Below are positions 25,301 to 32,347 of a stretch of 35,625 bases of DNA, one piece after another (the stretch's first letter is position 1; each line of letters starts with the position of its first letter). This stretch comes from Streptococcus mitis SK597 (GTDB lineage Bacteria > Bacillota > Bacilli > Lactobacillales > Streptococcaceae), in contig NZ_AEDV01000027.1 in the NCBI RefSeq assembly GCF_000148545.1, forward strand, positions 1 to 35,625. Reading direction: 5' to 3'. The position numbers and the translations under genes were made by a program. The notes under the pieces are model-generated. The model was not told the origin of the DNA. It made no database searches and worked only from the letters and a program-made list of their open reading frames with translations.

Positions 25301-27145
25301 TATAAGGCCAACCAGAGCTTCTATCAGTTACATCAGGAAGGGCTAAAACAAGTGACTGGTGGTCACCCAGAAGGCTACATCTCTCCAACTAAGATTCAGT
25401 TTAGTATCTACGCTCCCGATGGTGAACTGATCCAGGATAGCATTCGTTACAATATCGGTGAGGAGATTAACCCAATCGCTCATAAAGAAAGACTTGGAAC
25501 ACGAGAAATGAGAGAACACCCAGAATTGATGAAGATAGATGGGACCATATTCACTCAGTATCATCTGGAGAGATTGGCGAGTGAGTTAGATATTTCTCAG
25601 TTTAGTTACGCTTTGGAAGATACTCTTTACGCAGAACAACTTTTATCTCAAGTACCTTACGGAGTGTTAGAAAATAGTCCGATTGGTTTTTCGGATAGTA
25701 GTCATGATAGTCGTCTTGGATTTATCTCCTTTGATGGAATGGATAGTGTTGAGGTCGAAAATCTATCTGCTTGGTTTGAGAAGTTGGGAGTTAAGGATTC
25801 TCCGTTGGAACAAGTAGCTCTTGTAGAAAAATGGCAAAAAGAAATCAAAAGTTTATCAGAAAAAGTTGAACAAACGATCACCACAGTTCGAGAAGAATTT
25901 GAGAAATCACAAGAGGAAGAAATCAAACTAGAAGAACAAGCCCACAACAAACAGGAGTTGAAACGTGATGCGGATGCTGACGGTGTTTCTGATGAGGAGG
26001 AGTTGCTTCAGGGAACGAATCCGTATGATTTTAGATCGAAACCAGGTTCTAAATCAGAGGTCGATGAGAGTCTACAAGCGGAAGAAATTGTTTTAGCAGC
26101 TAGCAGTATTGCAGTCGCAGATTTTATTCAAAATAAAGATATGGCAGGATTAAGTCGTCATCTCAAAGAAGGAATTAAGGAGTTTCTGGACTCAGATAAG
26201 TACAAAGACTATCTAACGAAAATGAGCTATCTAAATAATTATTCTAATCGCAACTTACGCTTAATTCTTGCACAAAATCCTGAAGCAAGCCAAGTAGCTT
26301 CTTTCAAACAGTGGAAAGAAAACTTTGGCCGCTATGTAAAAAAAGGTGAGAAGGCTTTACGTATTTTTAAACCTATGACGAAAATCAAAAAGGATGAGAA
26401 CAATCAACCAATATTGGATAAAAATGGGAAACCAGAAACAGTTACATTCTTTGGTTTAGTGCCAGTTTTTGATGTTAGTCAGACAGAAGGAAAGGAGATG
26501 CCAAAAGCTGCAGAAGTGAAAGAACAGCTGACTGATTTGGACTATGCAAATCTTTACCGTGCCCTAATGGCTATTGCAAAAGAAAATGATGTATCGGTTC
26601 GATTTGAAGAGATGGAAAATAATAAACATGGATATTATTCTGTCCCAGAAAATCAAATTGTTTTACGTAGTAATGAGATGAACAAGGCTCAAATTATTAA
26701 AACTTTCTTACATGAGATGGCTCATGCAGAGTTGCATCATGCAGATAATCCTCAAAAAGAAAATCTAACTAGAAGCACAGCTGAACTTCAGGCTGAAAGT
26801 GTCGCTTATGTTGTTTCTTCATACTATGGTATTGATACGTCAGAGTACTCCTTTAACTATTTATCTGGGTGGTCTACTGATAAGGAGACACTTGCTGATT
26901 TAGAAGCACAGTTGGATATTGTCCAACAAGAAGCTAAAAGTTTAATGGTTCGGATGGATCAAGCATTGGAACAATTAAGATTGAGTCAGGAGAAACAAAC
27001 GAAGCGCGGTTTTGAACAAAAACTGGAGAAGTTTAAAGATCAGGGCAAGCAAGCTGTCGAAGAACACAAGCAGGAGTTGAAAGCAGATGCACAATCAAAA
27101 AAGAGAAGGGTTTCTCGAAATGACCGAACGGGACACCCCAAATAA
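22346..27145 (+). CDS. 1599-aa DUF3991/Toprim primase-like and ArdC-like fusion protein
   Basis: This very large protein probably processes incoming single-stranded DNA in the recipient. The N-terminus (1-350) is a DUF3991/Toprim module with a CHC2-like start (HREYYWAEHDSFKIDTVKNTWHWYS). Toprim acidic residues lie at Glu210 (VAEAPIDL) and Asp300/Asp302 (LAVDRDKAG). The middle (350-1180) has no domain I can name with confidence. A calcium-loop-like DADADGVSDEEELLQGTNPYD lies at about 1207-1227. The C-terminus is ArdC-like: an ssDNA-binding part (about 1250-1395) and a zinc peptidase motif HEMAH (1456-1460) with a downstream Glu-rich helix. ArdC proteins protect entering DNA from restriction. 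It overlaps the 87-aa gene. Confidence 0.85.
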   Translation: MVLTKAQAKSLDILEVARSLGMEMKRKSHREYYWAEHDSFKIDTVKNTWHWYSQNIFGDTINLVQQMRNVSYKEAMVFLETGSFPEAKPVEEERKPFNYTLAPYEQPFVEARTYLKEIRGLSDDTIDFFLEKGVLAQAKRKDKDGVIEDVLVFKYLDRNQQLVGASLQGLVPDQERHPGKGYLKQIMYQSESISGLNVSIGSPKRLIVAEAPIDLMSYYELYKGELNDVRLVAMEGLKEGVLSHYVLEILQERGELAMDERDYTKSSELTRTSRFLSVAAEISTLFHDHKYDDLITLAVDRDKAGTDFITKLREKKIPVVDARPPKREGQEKTDWNEILKQEKHPLDNQESIANTEENAGRMMSYEEVKRENEALTKKLNNRVQSGELSIEFAPDFYLYDVFAKLGNSHPTKYLNDKRMEVLYPIHSLLTSIDNQTIDLYKKKGTPEQDSLYQALKPHQRILGVDISTQFIGELAIAAYNTNKQIESLSSDSFGVYFGERTLDNLSQSVGQMLEYPLIESGTIDFAYGFVITPNTLFHYLEEQEGEVVLNHELLDNLMSRLDTQSIKIIEASEEKEKSLDNYQETNTGGELLNRNSSSLGVETPGTAPQPVEKNSQPDFPANVRLHFTIDEDRMSNKKFRKNMRTLNLYANAMRDSAQWYLKEMSGTSIHYVYRNPEEKQFQILNVKFDKKNWMHLTGVTPVYNEWVEHLSESFVEDVAAGRGHFKDLKFANGMSDKLKVLNLLPEVIESDSFVFNDLSSVKKFNNLDLSKAIRPEDTDLLLLFKEKEFTHVPASLMRVKGDLSKQLEDIDTGTILGVYRERDGQIEQLSINDEYVKDGGEEMLSVLRNKQYEEVPKESEQTTSVNTIDKTSLDSVTFTQVLDTVYNLGVPNDISKTPEEFHKAWDQYLDYAKKYNDKFDLIVAAAGEDHLLDINTDFYKEWQQDHIYKENYHVRLQWSEERPEGPILPFKETELISYQDFARELYKANQSFYQLHQEGLKQVTGGHPEGYISPTKIQFSIYAPDGELIQDSIRYNIGEEINPIAHKERLGTREMREHPELMKIDGTIFTQYHLERLASELDISQFSYALEDTLYAEQLLSQVPYGVLENSPIGFSDSSHDSRLGFISFDGMDSVEVENLSAWFEKLGVKDSPLEQVALVEKWQKEIKSLSEKVEQTITTVREEFEKSQEEEIKLEEQAHNKQELKRDADADGVSDEEELLQGTNPYDFRSKPGSKSEVDESLQAEEIVLAASSIAVADFIQNKDMAGLSRHLKEGIKEFLDSDKYKDYLTKMSYLNNYSNRNLRLILAQNPEASQVASFKQWKENFGRYVKKGEKALRIFKPMTKIKKDENNQPILDKNGKPETVTFFGLVPVFDVSQTEGKEMPKAAEVKEQLTDLDYANLYRALMAIAKENDVSVRFEEMENNKHGYYSVPENQIVLRSNEMNKAQIIKTFLHEMAHAELHHADNPQKENLTRSTAELQAESVAYVVSSYYGIDTSEYSFNYLSGWSTDKETLADLEAQLDIVQQEAKSLMVRMDQALEQLRLSQEKQTKRGFEQKLEKFKDQGKQAVEEHKQELKADAQSKKRRVSRNDRTGHPK

Positions 27146-27197
27146 ACCCAAGGTCAAATTAAAAACAAATCATCATCAAGGAGGACAACACTCATGA
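27120..27197 (+). CDS. Possible 25-aa peptide coupling the fusion protein and 27194 gene
   Basis: ATG 27120 follows GAGAAGGG at 9 bases and opens a 25-codon basic ORF (MTERDTPNKPKVKLK...) whose TGA overlaps the next start (ATGA). The next gene's AAGGAGG site lies inside it. This could be a real small protein or only a coupling device. The evidence is thin. Confidence 0.3.
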   Translation: MTERDTPNKPKVKLKTNHHQGGQHS

Positions 27198-27610
27198 CCA
27201 ATGAACAAGAAGAACAACTTATCATCATCCTCTCAGACTTTATTCCAATCATGGATGGAGACAGAGTTCAAGGGGTATCGCCAAACGCTAAAGACTTGAC
27301 TCGCCAAAAAGTTCTGGAGCAACTAGAGGAAGAACAGTCTCAACTACCTGAAGGAGATCCTGCTCTTTTGGAGTGGGAAGAAGAAAATATTGAGCTACTC
27401 AAGATGATCACAGATGAAGAATTTCAAGCTGTACTCACTGAAAAAATCTTACTGACAGAAATACAAATTGGGCAGTCTATTTTCCAGCCTCTAACTACTC
27501 AACAACTTTCTGTCCTAGCTGAAAAGTTGCAAGGTAAGAAAGAAAAAAGTGTAGAAAATAGTGATAAGCAATCATCTATTTTCAAAAACATCTTCAGTTG
27601 GTTGCGATAA
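27194..27610 (+). CDS. Hypothetical acidic 138-aa protein
   Basis: This soluble and strongly acidic protein (QLEEEQSQLPEGDPALLEWEEENIELLKM) is mostly helical and has a short hydrophobic-basic end (FKNIFSWLR). It is preceded by AAGGAGG and followed by a strong terminator, so it ends the transfer operon. I do not recognise the family. Confidence 0.75.
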   Translation: MTNEQEEQLIIILSDFIPIMDGDRVQGVSPNAKDLTRQKVLEQLEEEQSQLPEGDPALLEWEEENIELLKMITDEEFQAVLTEKILLTEIQIGQSIFQPLTTQQLSVLAEKLQGKKEKSVENSDKQSSIFKNIFSWLR

Positions 27611-27650
27611 ATTGTTAGAGGTTGTACTCCAAAAGATATAGGAAAGGGGC

Positions 27651-27790
27651 TTGGGGATTTCCCCAAAACTGAGAAAATCAAGAAGGAAAACTACAAGGTT
27701 CTCCTTCTCTGATTTTTTTAAATTTCGCAAATGGATATCCATTTGCTACGCTTGCCGGAAGGAAGTCAGGGGCTGATGCCTGCCCAGAAA
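27651..27790 (+). other. Candidate origin of transfer (oriT)
   Basis: The gene-free stretch just before mobC holds the 16-bp interrupted palindrome TTGGGGA-TT-TCCCCAA (27651-27666), a terminator stem (27674-27716), and a perfect 20-bp palindrome GCAAATGGAT/ATCCATTTGC (27727-27746). A GC-richer segment TACGCTTGCCGGAAGG (27747-27762) follows. Inverted repeats followed by a short GC-rich nick region next to MobC and relaxase genes are the usual oriT plan. The exact nick site cannot be placed. Confidence 0.55.
27674..27719 (+). terminator. Terminator at the end of the transfer operon
   Basis: AAAATCA (27674-27680) and AGAAGGA (27681-27687) pair with TCCTTCT (27702-27708) and TGATTTT (27710-27716), with one bulged C. 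Seven T follow from 27713. With the A-run on the left side it may work in both directions. Confidence 0.85.
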
Positions 27791-27826
27791 ATGCCAGAAA
27801 TTCTGAGAGAAAGAGGAGAAAGAATA

Positions 27827-28219
27827 ATGCAGAAACGAGAAAATAGGAAACGCTATATACAAAAATTGATACGACTAACACCAGAGGAGGATCGTCAAAT
27901 TAAAACGGCGATGGCCCAAATGGGAGTTCCATCTTTTCAATACTATGCGAAGAATCAACTGGTGCAAGGAAAAGTCGTGCAAATTGATTTTTCTGAATTG
28001 AAAGACCTTCGAGTTGCCATCAATCGAGTGGGAACGAACATCAACCAAATTGCCAAACATGCCAATGAAAATCAAGGGGTTACGACAGAGGAAGTGGCAC
28101 AAGTTATTGACTATCTATCTGAGTTGAAAGAGATGGTAGCTGCCAAACTTTCTAGCGCAGAAAAACAGAGTCTACAGGAACGGAAACGAACGGTAAGGAG
28201 TGATATAGAAGAATGGTAG
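27827..28219 (+). CDS. mobC: MobC-family relaxosome accessory protein (PcfF-like)
   Basis: MobC proteins bind oriT and help the relaxase open it. This 130-aa protein has a ribbon-helix-helix-like N-terminus (RYIQKLIRLTPEEDRQIKTAMAQMGVPSFQYYAKNQLVQG). The MobC signature LRVAINRVGTNINQIAKHANENQ follows, then a helical end. An in-frame ATG at 27731 would add 32 residues but runs through the palindrome of the candidate oriT and has no ribosome site. ATG 27827 has GAGGAGAAAG at proper distance. The end overlaps the relaxase start (ATGGTAG). Confidence 0.9.
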   Translation: MQKRENRKRYIQKLIRLTPEEDRQIKTAMAQMGVPSFQYYAKNQLVQGKVVQIDFSELKDLRVAINRVGTNINQIAKHANENQGVTTEEVAQVIDYLSELKEMVAAKLSSAEKQSLQERKRTVRSDIEEW

Positions 28220-29847
28220 TTATTAAATCTCCAACTCAAATTAAAACACCAGCTAATTTGAAGAGAGCTGTTAATTATATTCTGAATGAAGCGAAAACTC
28301 TTGTATCAGGAACTGCAGAAAGTGATCTTGATTTTCCTCTTGTCTATCATAACGGTGAGCTTCAAATGAAGCTAGTATCTGGCAATGGGATTTCAGATTA
28401 TAGCGTAGCAGATGAAGAAATGGTCATGACAAAATTGGCTGCAGCCTTTAAAAAAGGAGATGATGACTTGAAAGAATTATCTTCAGGAAAACAAGTATTG
28501 GCTCATCACATTATCCAGTCTTTTTCTCCAGATGATAACTTGACCCCTGAGCAAATTCATGAAATTGGCCGCCAAACGATGTTAGAATTGACAGGTGGAA
28601 ATTATGAGTTTGTGATTGCAACACACACGGATAAAGATCATCTTCATAATCACATCATACTCAATACCACCAATACCTCAACGCTCAAGAAATTTCGCTG
28701 GGAAAAGAAAACCCTGAAAAATTTGAGAGCCATTTCGGACAAACATGCGGCACGGTATGGCGCTAAAATTATTGAGCCTACTATGAAAAATTCTTATACA
28801 AAGTATTCTGCTTGGCGGAGACAAAATAATTATCGGTTTGAAATCAAGGAACGTCTTGATTTTCTTCTGAAGCACTCTCTTTCGTTGGAAGATTTTAAAC
28901 ATAAAGCAGCTGCACTTGATCTTCAGGTTGATTTCTCTGGTAAATTTGTTAAGTATAAATTACTTGATCAGCCTCAACAAAGAAATGTCCGAGATGATAC
29001 ATTATCGAAGAAAGGACTCTATTCTCTTGAAAAAATAAAAGAGAGAATTTCTAAGAATCAGTTAGTTTTTGATGTGGAGGAATTGAAAGAACAATATCAA
29101 GAATCAAAAGAAAAAACGGCAAATGATTTTGAATTGAAATTGGAAGTTGAATCCTGGCAGGTCGAGCAAGAAAGCAAGCAAGGCATTTACGTGCAGATGG
29201 ATATGGGAGCTTTAAATAGTGGTACCATTTTAATACCTTCTCATAAAGTTGATAAAAATGAGGATGGAAATTATACCATCTATATCAAAGAGAAAGACTA
29301 TTTTTATTTTCTCAATCCTGATCAATCTCAAAAAAATAGATACATGATGGGCTTGACTGTCGCAAGGCAATTAGCCAAACAAAATGGAGAAACACTTGTA
29401 ACTAAAAACGCTCAAATTTCCTCTATGCGTGAACTGATTAAGGAATATAATTTCTTAGTCGAGCACGGCGTGACAGATGGAACACAATTTCAACATTTGG
29501 AGGAGCGCTTTAATGAAAAGATAGAGGCTACCCAGGAGGAATTAAGACAGCTAGATGAGCGACTTGGACGTTATCATAAAATTGAAGGAGCACTTTTAAC
29601 CATCCAGCAATCTCCAGAAAATAGTCTTGCGGCGGTACAACTATTGGATGATTTAGGAGTTCCAAAAGATATGGGACTGGAAGATGTCAGTCAACTGATC
29701 AAACAATTCCAAATTGAAAAAGGAGCCTTACAAGAATTCTTTGACGATACTCTAAAACATTACACAGATTATAGAGATATTAAGGATCATTTGCGTAGTC
29801 GTGAAGAGAAAGTTGACCGACGATTTGAGGATGAAAAAGTCTTGTAG
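28213..29847 (+). CDS. MOBP-type relaxase (PcfG/TnGBS-like)
   Basis: The relaxase nicks oriT, joins covalently to the 5' end and pilots the strand. The 544-aa product has the N-terminal relaxase domain (PF03432 type). A possible catalytic Tyr lies in the AVNYILNEAKT segment near residue 22, and the three-histidine metal motif ATHTDKDHLHNHIILN has His143, His145 and His147. The C-terminal half (about 290-544) is a long helical, coiled-coil region probably for contact with the coupling protein. It is transcribed with mobC. A weak AGAGAAC/GTTCTCT hairpin (29889-29903) follows. Confidence 0.92.
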   Translation: MVVIKSPTQIKTPANLKRAVNYILNEAKTLVSGTAESDLDFPLVYHNGELQMKLVSGNGISDYSVADEEMVMTKLAAAFKKGDDDLKELSSGKQVLAHHIIQSFSPDDNLTPEQIHEIGRQTMLELTGGNYEFVIATHTDKDHLHNHIILNTTNTSTLKKFRWEKKTLKNLRAISDKHAARYGAKIIEPTMKNSYTKYSAWRRQNNYRFEIKERLDFLLKHSLSLEDFKHKAAALDLQVDFSGKFVKYKLLDQPQQRNVRDDTLSKKGLYSLEKIKERISKNQLVFDVEELKEQYQESKEKTANDFELKLEVESWQVEQESKQGIYVQMDMGALNSGTILIPSHKVDKNEDGNYTIYIKEKDYFYFLNPDQSQKNRYMMGLTVARQLAKQNGETLVTKNAQISSMRELIKEYNFLVEHGVTDGTQFQHLEERFNEKIEATQEELRQLDERLGRYHKIEGALLTIQQSPENSLAAVQLLDDLGVPKDMGLEDVSQLIKQFQIEKGALQEFFDDTLKHYTDYRDIKDHLRSREEKVDRRFEDEKVL

Positions 29848-29975
29848 AAGTTTCTGATGTTTTCAATCTAGTCATGATTTCCGTACAGAGAGAACAGTTC
29901 TCTTTACATTTGGGGAGATAACCTTTTCTAGGAATTGCTGGCGAAAGGGAAGGAGAAACTTCATTGCGAAATAAT

Positions 29976-30025
29976 CATAAATATAATTATAAACATGTTG
30001 ACAAATATAATTATAATGGTATAAT
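29976..30025 (+). promoter_or_regulatory. parA promoter overlapped by hexamer repeat array A
   Basis: -35 TTGACA (29998-30003) and -10 TATAAT (30020-30025), 16 bp apart, form a near-consensus promoter. Seven in-phase 6-bp units (29976-30017), mostly of form YAYAAN such as CATAAA and TATAAT, overlap it. The 14-mer AAATATAATTATAA occurs at 29979 and 30003. Binding by the partition proteins would block the promoter, so self-repression is likely. Confidence 0.8.
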
Positions 30026-30054
30026 GGAAGTATAGAAAAACAGGAGGATATCAA

Positions 30055-30861
30055 ATGAAGATTATCACATTTGCCGCTATCAAAGGTGGTGTTGGGAAAA
30101 CAACTTTAACTTTTAATTATGGGGAATGGTTGGCTAAGAAAGGTCATAAGATTCTCTTTATAGATTTAGACCATCAGTGTAATTTGACTCAGTGCTACAA
30201 TATTTACGAAAGTAAGAATACGATTGCGAATGCCTTCAAAGGAGGCGACGTGGATATTAAGCAAGTTAAGGAAAATATCAGTCTAATCCCAGGTTCGGTT
30301 CAACTTGACTCGGTGGAACGAGATCTAGAGAACAGCGATAAGAAAAATATGCTACTTTATCTTTGGCTAGAGGATAACTACGAAAAGAAGAAGTTGGATC
30401 AATTTGACTATATCTTGATTGATTGTAGACCGGATTTTGCGACAGCTACTAAAAATGCTGTTGCGGTTAGTCACGCTATTATTAGTCCCTTGACTCCTTC
30501 AGAGTTTGGTTATAATGCTAAATTCAATCTATCAACTCGATTAGAAGCTTTCAGGAAGGATGTAATCGATTATCGTACCAGAGAGTCCTACATTACTGCT
30601 GAGTTATATTTTCTAGCAAATATGATTCGACTAAACTATGGATCATCAAGAGAATTACTGGAAGCCCTTGGACTTGAAGCCAAAGAAAAGGGAACAGACA
30701 ACCTTCTAGGGATTGTACCAGCAAAAGAGCTATTCAATCATTCCACGATTGATAAGGTCTCTATTGCAGATATGAAGGAGAATCCTGATCTTTATCAAAA
30801 ACATAAAAAGTTTTTTATGGAGTTAGAGGAGACTTTTTCAAGAATTTATGATACAATATAA
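30055..30861 (+). CDS. parA: ParA-family partition ATPase
   Basis: ParA ATPases separate plasmid copies at division. The 268-aa protein has the deviant Walker A KGGVGKTT (residues 10-17), A' motif FIDLDHQCNLT (about 35-45) and Walker B YILIDCRPD (about 120-128), as in plasmid ParA proteins of the Soj type without an N-terminal DNA-binding extension. The ribosome site is CAGGAGG. TnGBS elements carry parA with repA because they replicate as plasmids after excision. Its stop codon lies in the first unit of repeat array B. Confidence 0.95.
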   Translation: MKIITFAAIKGGVGKTTLTFNYGEWLAKKGHKILFIDLDHQCNLTQCYNIYESKNTIANAFKGGDVDIKQVKENISLIPGSVQLDSVERDLENSDKKNMLLYLWLEDNYEKKKLDQFDYILIDCRPDFATATKNAVAVSHAIISPLTPSEFGYNAKFNLSTRLEAFRKDVIDYRTRESYITAELYFLANMIRLNYGSSRELLEALGLEAKEKGTDNLLGIVPAKELFNHSTIDKVSIADMKENPDLYQKHKKFFMELEETFSRIYDTI

Positions 30862-30904
30862 TTATATTTATAAACACAAATACGATTATAAATATAATTA
30901 TAAG
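30857..30904. repeat. Hexamer array B between parA and its partner gene
   Basis: Eight consecutive 6-bp units fill exactly 48 bp (TATAAT, TATATT, TATAAA, CACAAA, TACGAT, TATAAA, TATAAT, TATAAG in order). The last unit runs into the AAGGAG ribosome site of the next gene. It is a candidate centromere and operator. Confidence 0.85.
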
Positions 30905-30913
30905 GAGATTATG

Positions 30914-31135
30914 ATGGCATTTACACCGAAAGAAAAAGAAATTTCACAGATTATTGAAGCAACTCATCAACCTGAACAGCTTCCAGATATAGATAGTTTT
31001 GAAAGTTTTGAACGTAAGAAGCAATTCCAGTTTACTTTGAAGCCAAGTAATCGGAAAAAGTTAGATCAAGTTGCAAAAGCAGCTGGTGCAAAGTCTGCAT
31101 CAGATTATCTTGATAAATTAATCGAGAAATTATAG
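30914..31135 (+). CDS. Small ParB-like DNA-binding partner of ParA
   Basis: The 73-aa protein begins MAFTPKEKEISQIIEA. Its C-terminal half, KKQFQFTLKPSNRKKLDQVAKAAGAKSASDYLDKLIEKL, fits a ribbon-helix-helix fold, the type used by small partition proteins of Gram-positive plasmids such as omega of pSM19035 and PrgO. A longer frame from 30848 only translates the TATAAN repeats into Tyr/Lys/Asn and should not be used. ATG 30914 follows AAGGAG by 6 bases. It probably binds the hexamer arrays. Fold and role are inferred. Confidence 0.75.
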   Translation: MAFTPKEKEISQIIEATHQPEQLPDIDSFESFERKKQFQFTLKPSNRKKLDQVAKAAGAKSASDYLDKLIEKL

Positions 31136-31178
31136 TTATGGATATATTTATAACTATAAACATATCCATAACTACAAC
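31135..31178. repeat. Hexamer array C with an 11-bp inverted repeat, upstream of fic
   Basis: GTTATGGATAT (31135-31145) and ATATCCATAAC (31162-31172) are perfect inverted copies 16 bp apart. The right half reads as five in-phase hexamers 31149-31178 (TATAAC, TATAAA, CATATC, CATAAC, TACAAC). It could be both an operator for fic and part of the partition site. Confidence 0.7.
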
Positions 31179-31199
31179 TGCTTACTACAAGGAGAAATA

Positions 31200-31976
31200 A
31201 TGGATTTAATTACAAGGCTCTTAGCAGAGAGAGAAGGAAAAGTACATGGTGGTATTTATGATATTACACAGAAACGCTTTGCTTATAATTCTAACCGAAT
31301 TGAAGGAAGTCGTCTGACAGAAGAGCAGACTAGCTTAATTTATGAGACAAAGACGATCGCAAATATTGATGCAAAAGGAATCAAAATTGATGATTTGGTA
31401 GAAATGAATAATCATTTTAAATGTTTTGATTATATCTTAGATACCGTTAACGAGCCACTGACAGAGGACTATATTAAAACACTGCATCGTATTCTAAAAA
31501 GTGGAACAAGTTCTGAGCATAACCCGGTAGCTCCAGTTGGTCGTTATAAAGTACTGCAAAATGAGGTAGGAAAAATTGCGACAGCTTCTGTTGAACAGAC
31601 TGAAGATGAGATGCTTTCTTTACTGATTGGCTATGATTTGAAAAAACAAAAAGATTTGAATTACTTAACAAGCTTTCATGCACAATTTGAAAGGATTCAT
31701 CCTTTCGCAGATGGTAATGGTCGAATAGGTCGATTGCTCTTGTATAAACAATGCTTAAAAGAAGGGCTTACCCCCTTTATTGTGGACGATACGAATAAGG
31801 CAACTTATTATTCAGCACTTGAATCCTTTCAGGTTCACGATAACAGACAGCCATTATTTGATTATTTCCAATCTGAGCAACTTTTTTATATGAATTATCT
31901 TAAAAATAAAGGATTTGAAGGAGCTATCAATGATGAGAAAGAGGGAGACTTCATAAAAAAGTCAGATAAATTCTAA
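31200..31976 (+). CDS. Fic-domain protein with N-terminal self-inhibition motif
   Basis: Fic enzymes move AMP or related groups onto target proteins. The 258-aa product has the full active-site motif HPFADGNGRIGR (residues 167-178, catalytic His167). It also has SNRIEG (31-36), the [S/T]xxxE[G/N] inhibitory helix of class II Fic proteins, with Glu35 expected to block ATP. A beta flap GRYKVLQNEVG lies between. No separate antitoxin gene is needed in this class. The ribosome site is AAGGAG. It sits between hexamer arrays C and D, so it may be controlled by the partition proteins and add to element stability; that part is inference. Confidence 0.9.
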   Translation: MDLITRLLAEREGKVHGGIYDITQKRFAYNSNRIEGSRLTEEQTSLIYETKTIANIDAKGIKIDDLVEMNNHFKCFDYILDTVNEPLTEDYIKTLHRILKSGTSSEHNPVAPVGRYKVLQNEVGKIATASVEQTEDEMLSLLIGYDLKKQKDLNYLTSFHAQFERIHPFADGNGRIGRLLLYKQCLKEGLTPFIVDDTNKATYYSALESFQVHDNRQPLFDYFQSEQLFYMNYLKNKGFEGAINDEKEGDFIKKSDKF

Positions 31977-32030
31977 GAAAAGGTGCAACAGTTTAATCTA
32001 AGAGGAGAAAGTCATCCCTGGAAAAACAGT

Positions 32031-32078
32031 TATATTTATAAATATAATTACAAACATAAATATAACTACAATTATAAA
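32031..32078. repeat. Hexamer array D, downstream of fic
   Basis: Eight in-phase 6-bp units (32031-32078) include TATATT, TATAAA, TATAAT, TACAAA, CATAAA, TATAAC and TACAAT. Length and unit form match array B. No gene is driven directly from it, so it is the best candidate for a dedicated centromere. The whole gap 31977-32332 otherwise holds only a terminator and the transposase hairpin. Confidence 0.85.
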
Positions 32079-32123
32079 ATCTGTTATATTAGTTGTGAGA
32101 TGATGATTCTGACAACTGTCCTG

Positions 32124-32155
32124 AGCCTGGTTCTTATATCAGGCTTTTATTTTTA
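32124..32155 (+). terminator. Terminator between fic and transposase
   Basis: AGCCTG (32124-32129) pairs with CAGGCT (32140-32145), followed by TTTATTTTT. It shields the transposase from transcription coming from parA-fic. Confidence 0.75.
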
Positions 32156-32302
32156 CCTTGAAATAGAAACAGTTGAACTTCTGATACTCAATTAAATCAC
32201 TTTAGTATTTTTCAATAAGAAATAGGGCGTTGATTTTAATTTAAAGAAAGAGCCTATTTTATTCTTGGAACAAAAATAAATTTGAAGACTTGTTTTAAAA
32301 AT

Positions 32303-32347
32303 CATACAATTTTCATAAGAATTGAAAGGGAAATGAAAAATTGTATG
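32303..32347 (+). promoter_or_regulatory. Hairpin covering the transposase start codon
   Basis: The segment starting CATACAATTTTCAT (32303-32316) pairs with ATGAAAAATTGTATG (32333-32347) with one bulge. Two possible ATG starts (32333, 32345) are in the stem, and the GAAAGGG ribosome site (32324-32330) is in the loop. RNA reading in from outside would fold and be poorly translated. Confidence 0.75.

Noticed and set aside
27731-27826. Upstream extension of mobC by 32 residues
   Set aside because: It runs through the oriT-like palindrome and has no ribosome site; ATG 27827 has a good one.
30848-30913. Longer start for the ParB-like gene giving a Tyr/Lys/Asn-rich N-terminus
   Set aside because: This is only translation of the TATAAN repeats; ATG 30914 follows AAGGAG.
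29976-32078. Repeat arrays as a possible CRISPR array
   Set aside because: Units are 6 bp, head to tail, with no unique spacers and no cas genes.
31983-32195. 70-codon ORF downstream of fic with a hydrophobic end
   Set aside because: Its first half is again repeat array D, and the inner ATG near 32101 has only a weak ribosome site and runs through a terminator; not supported as a toxin.
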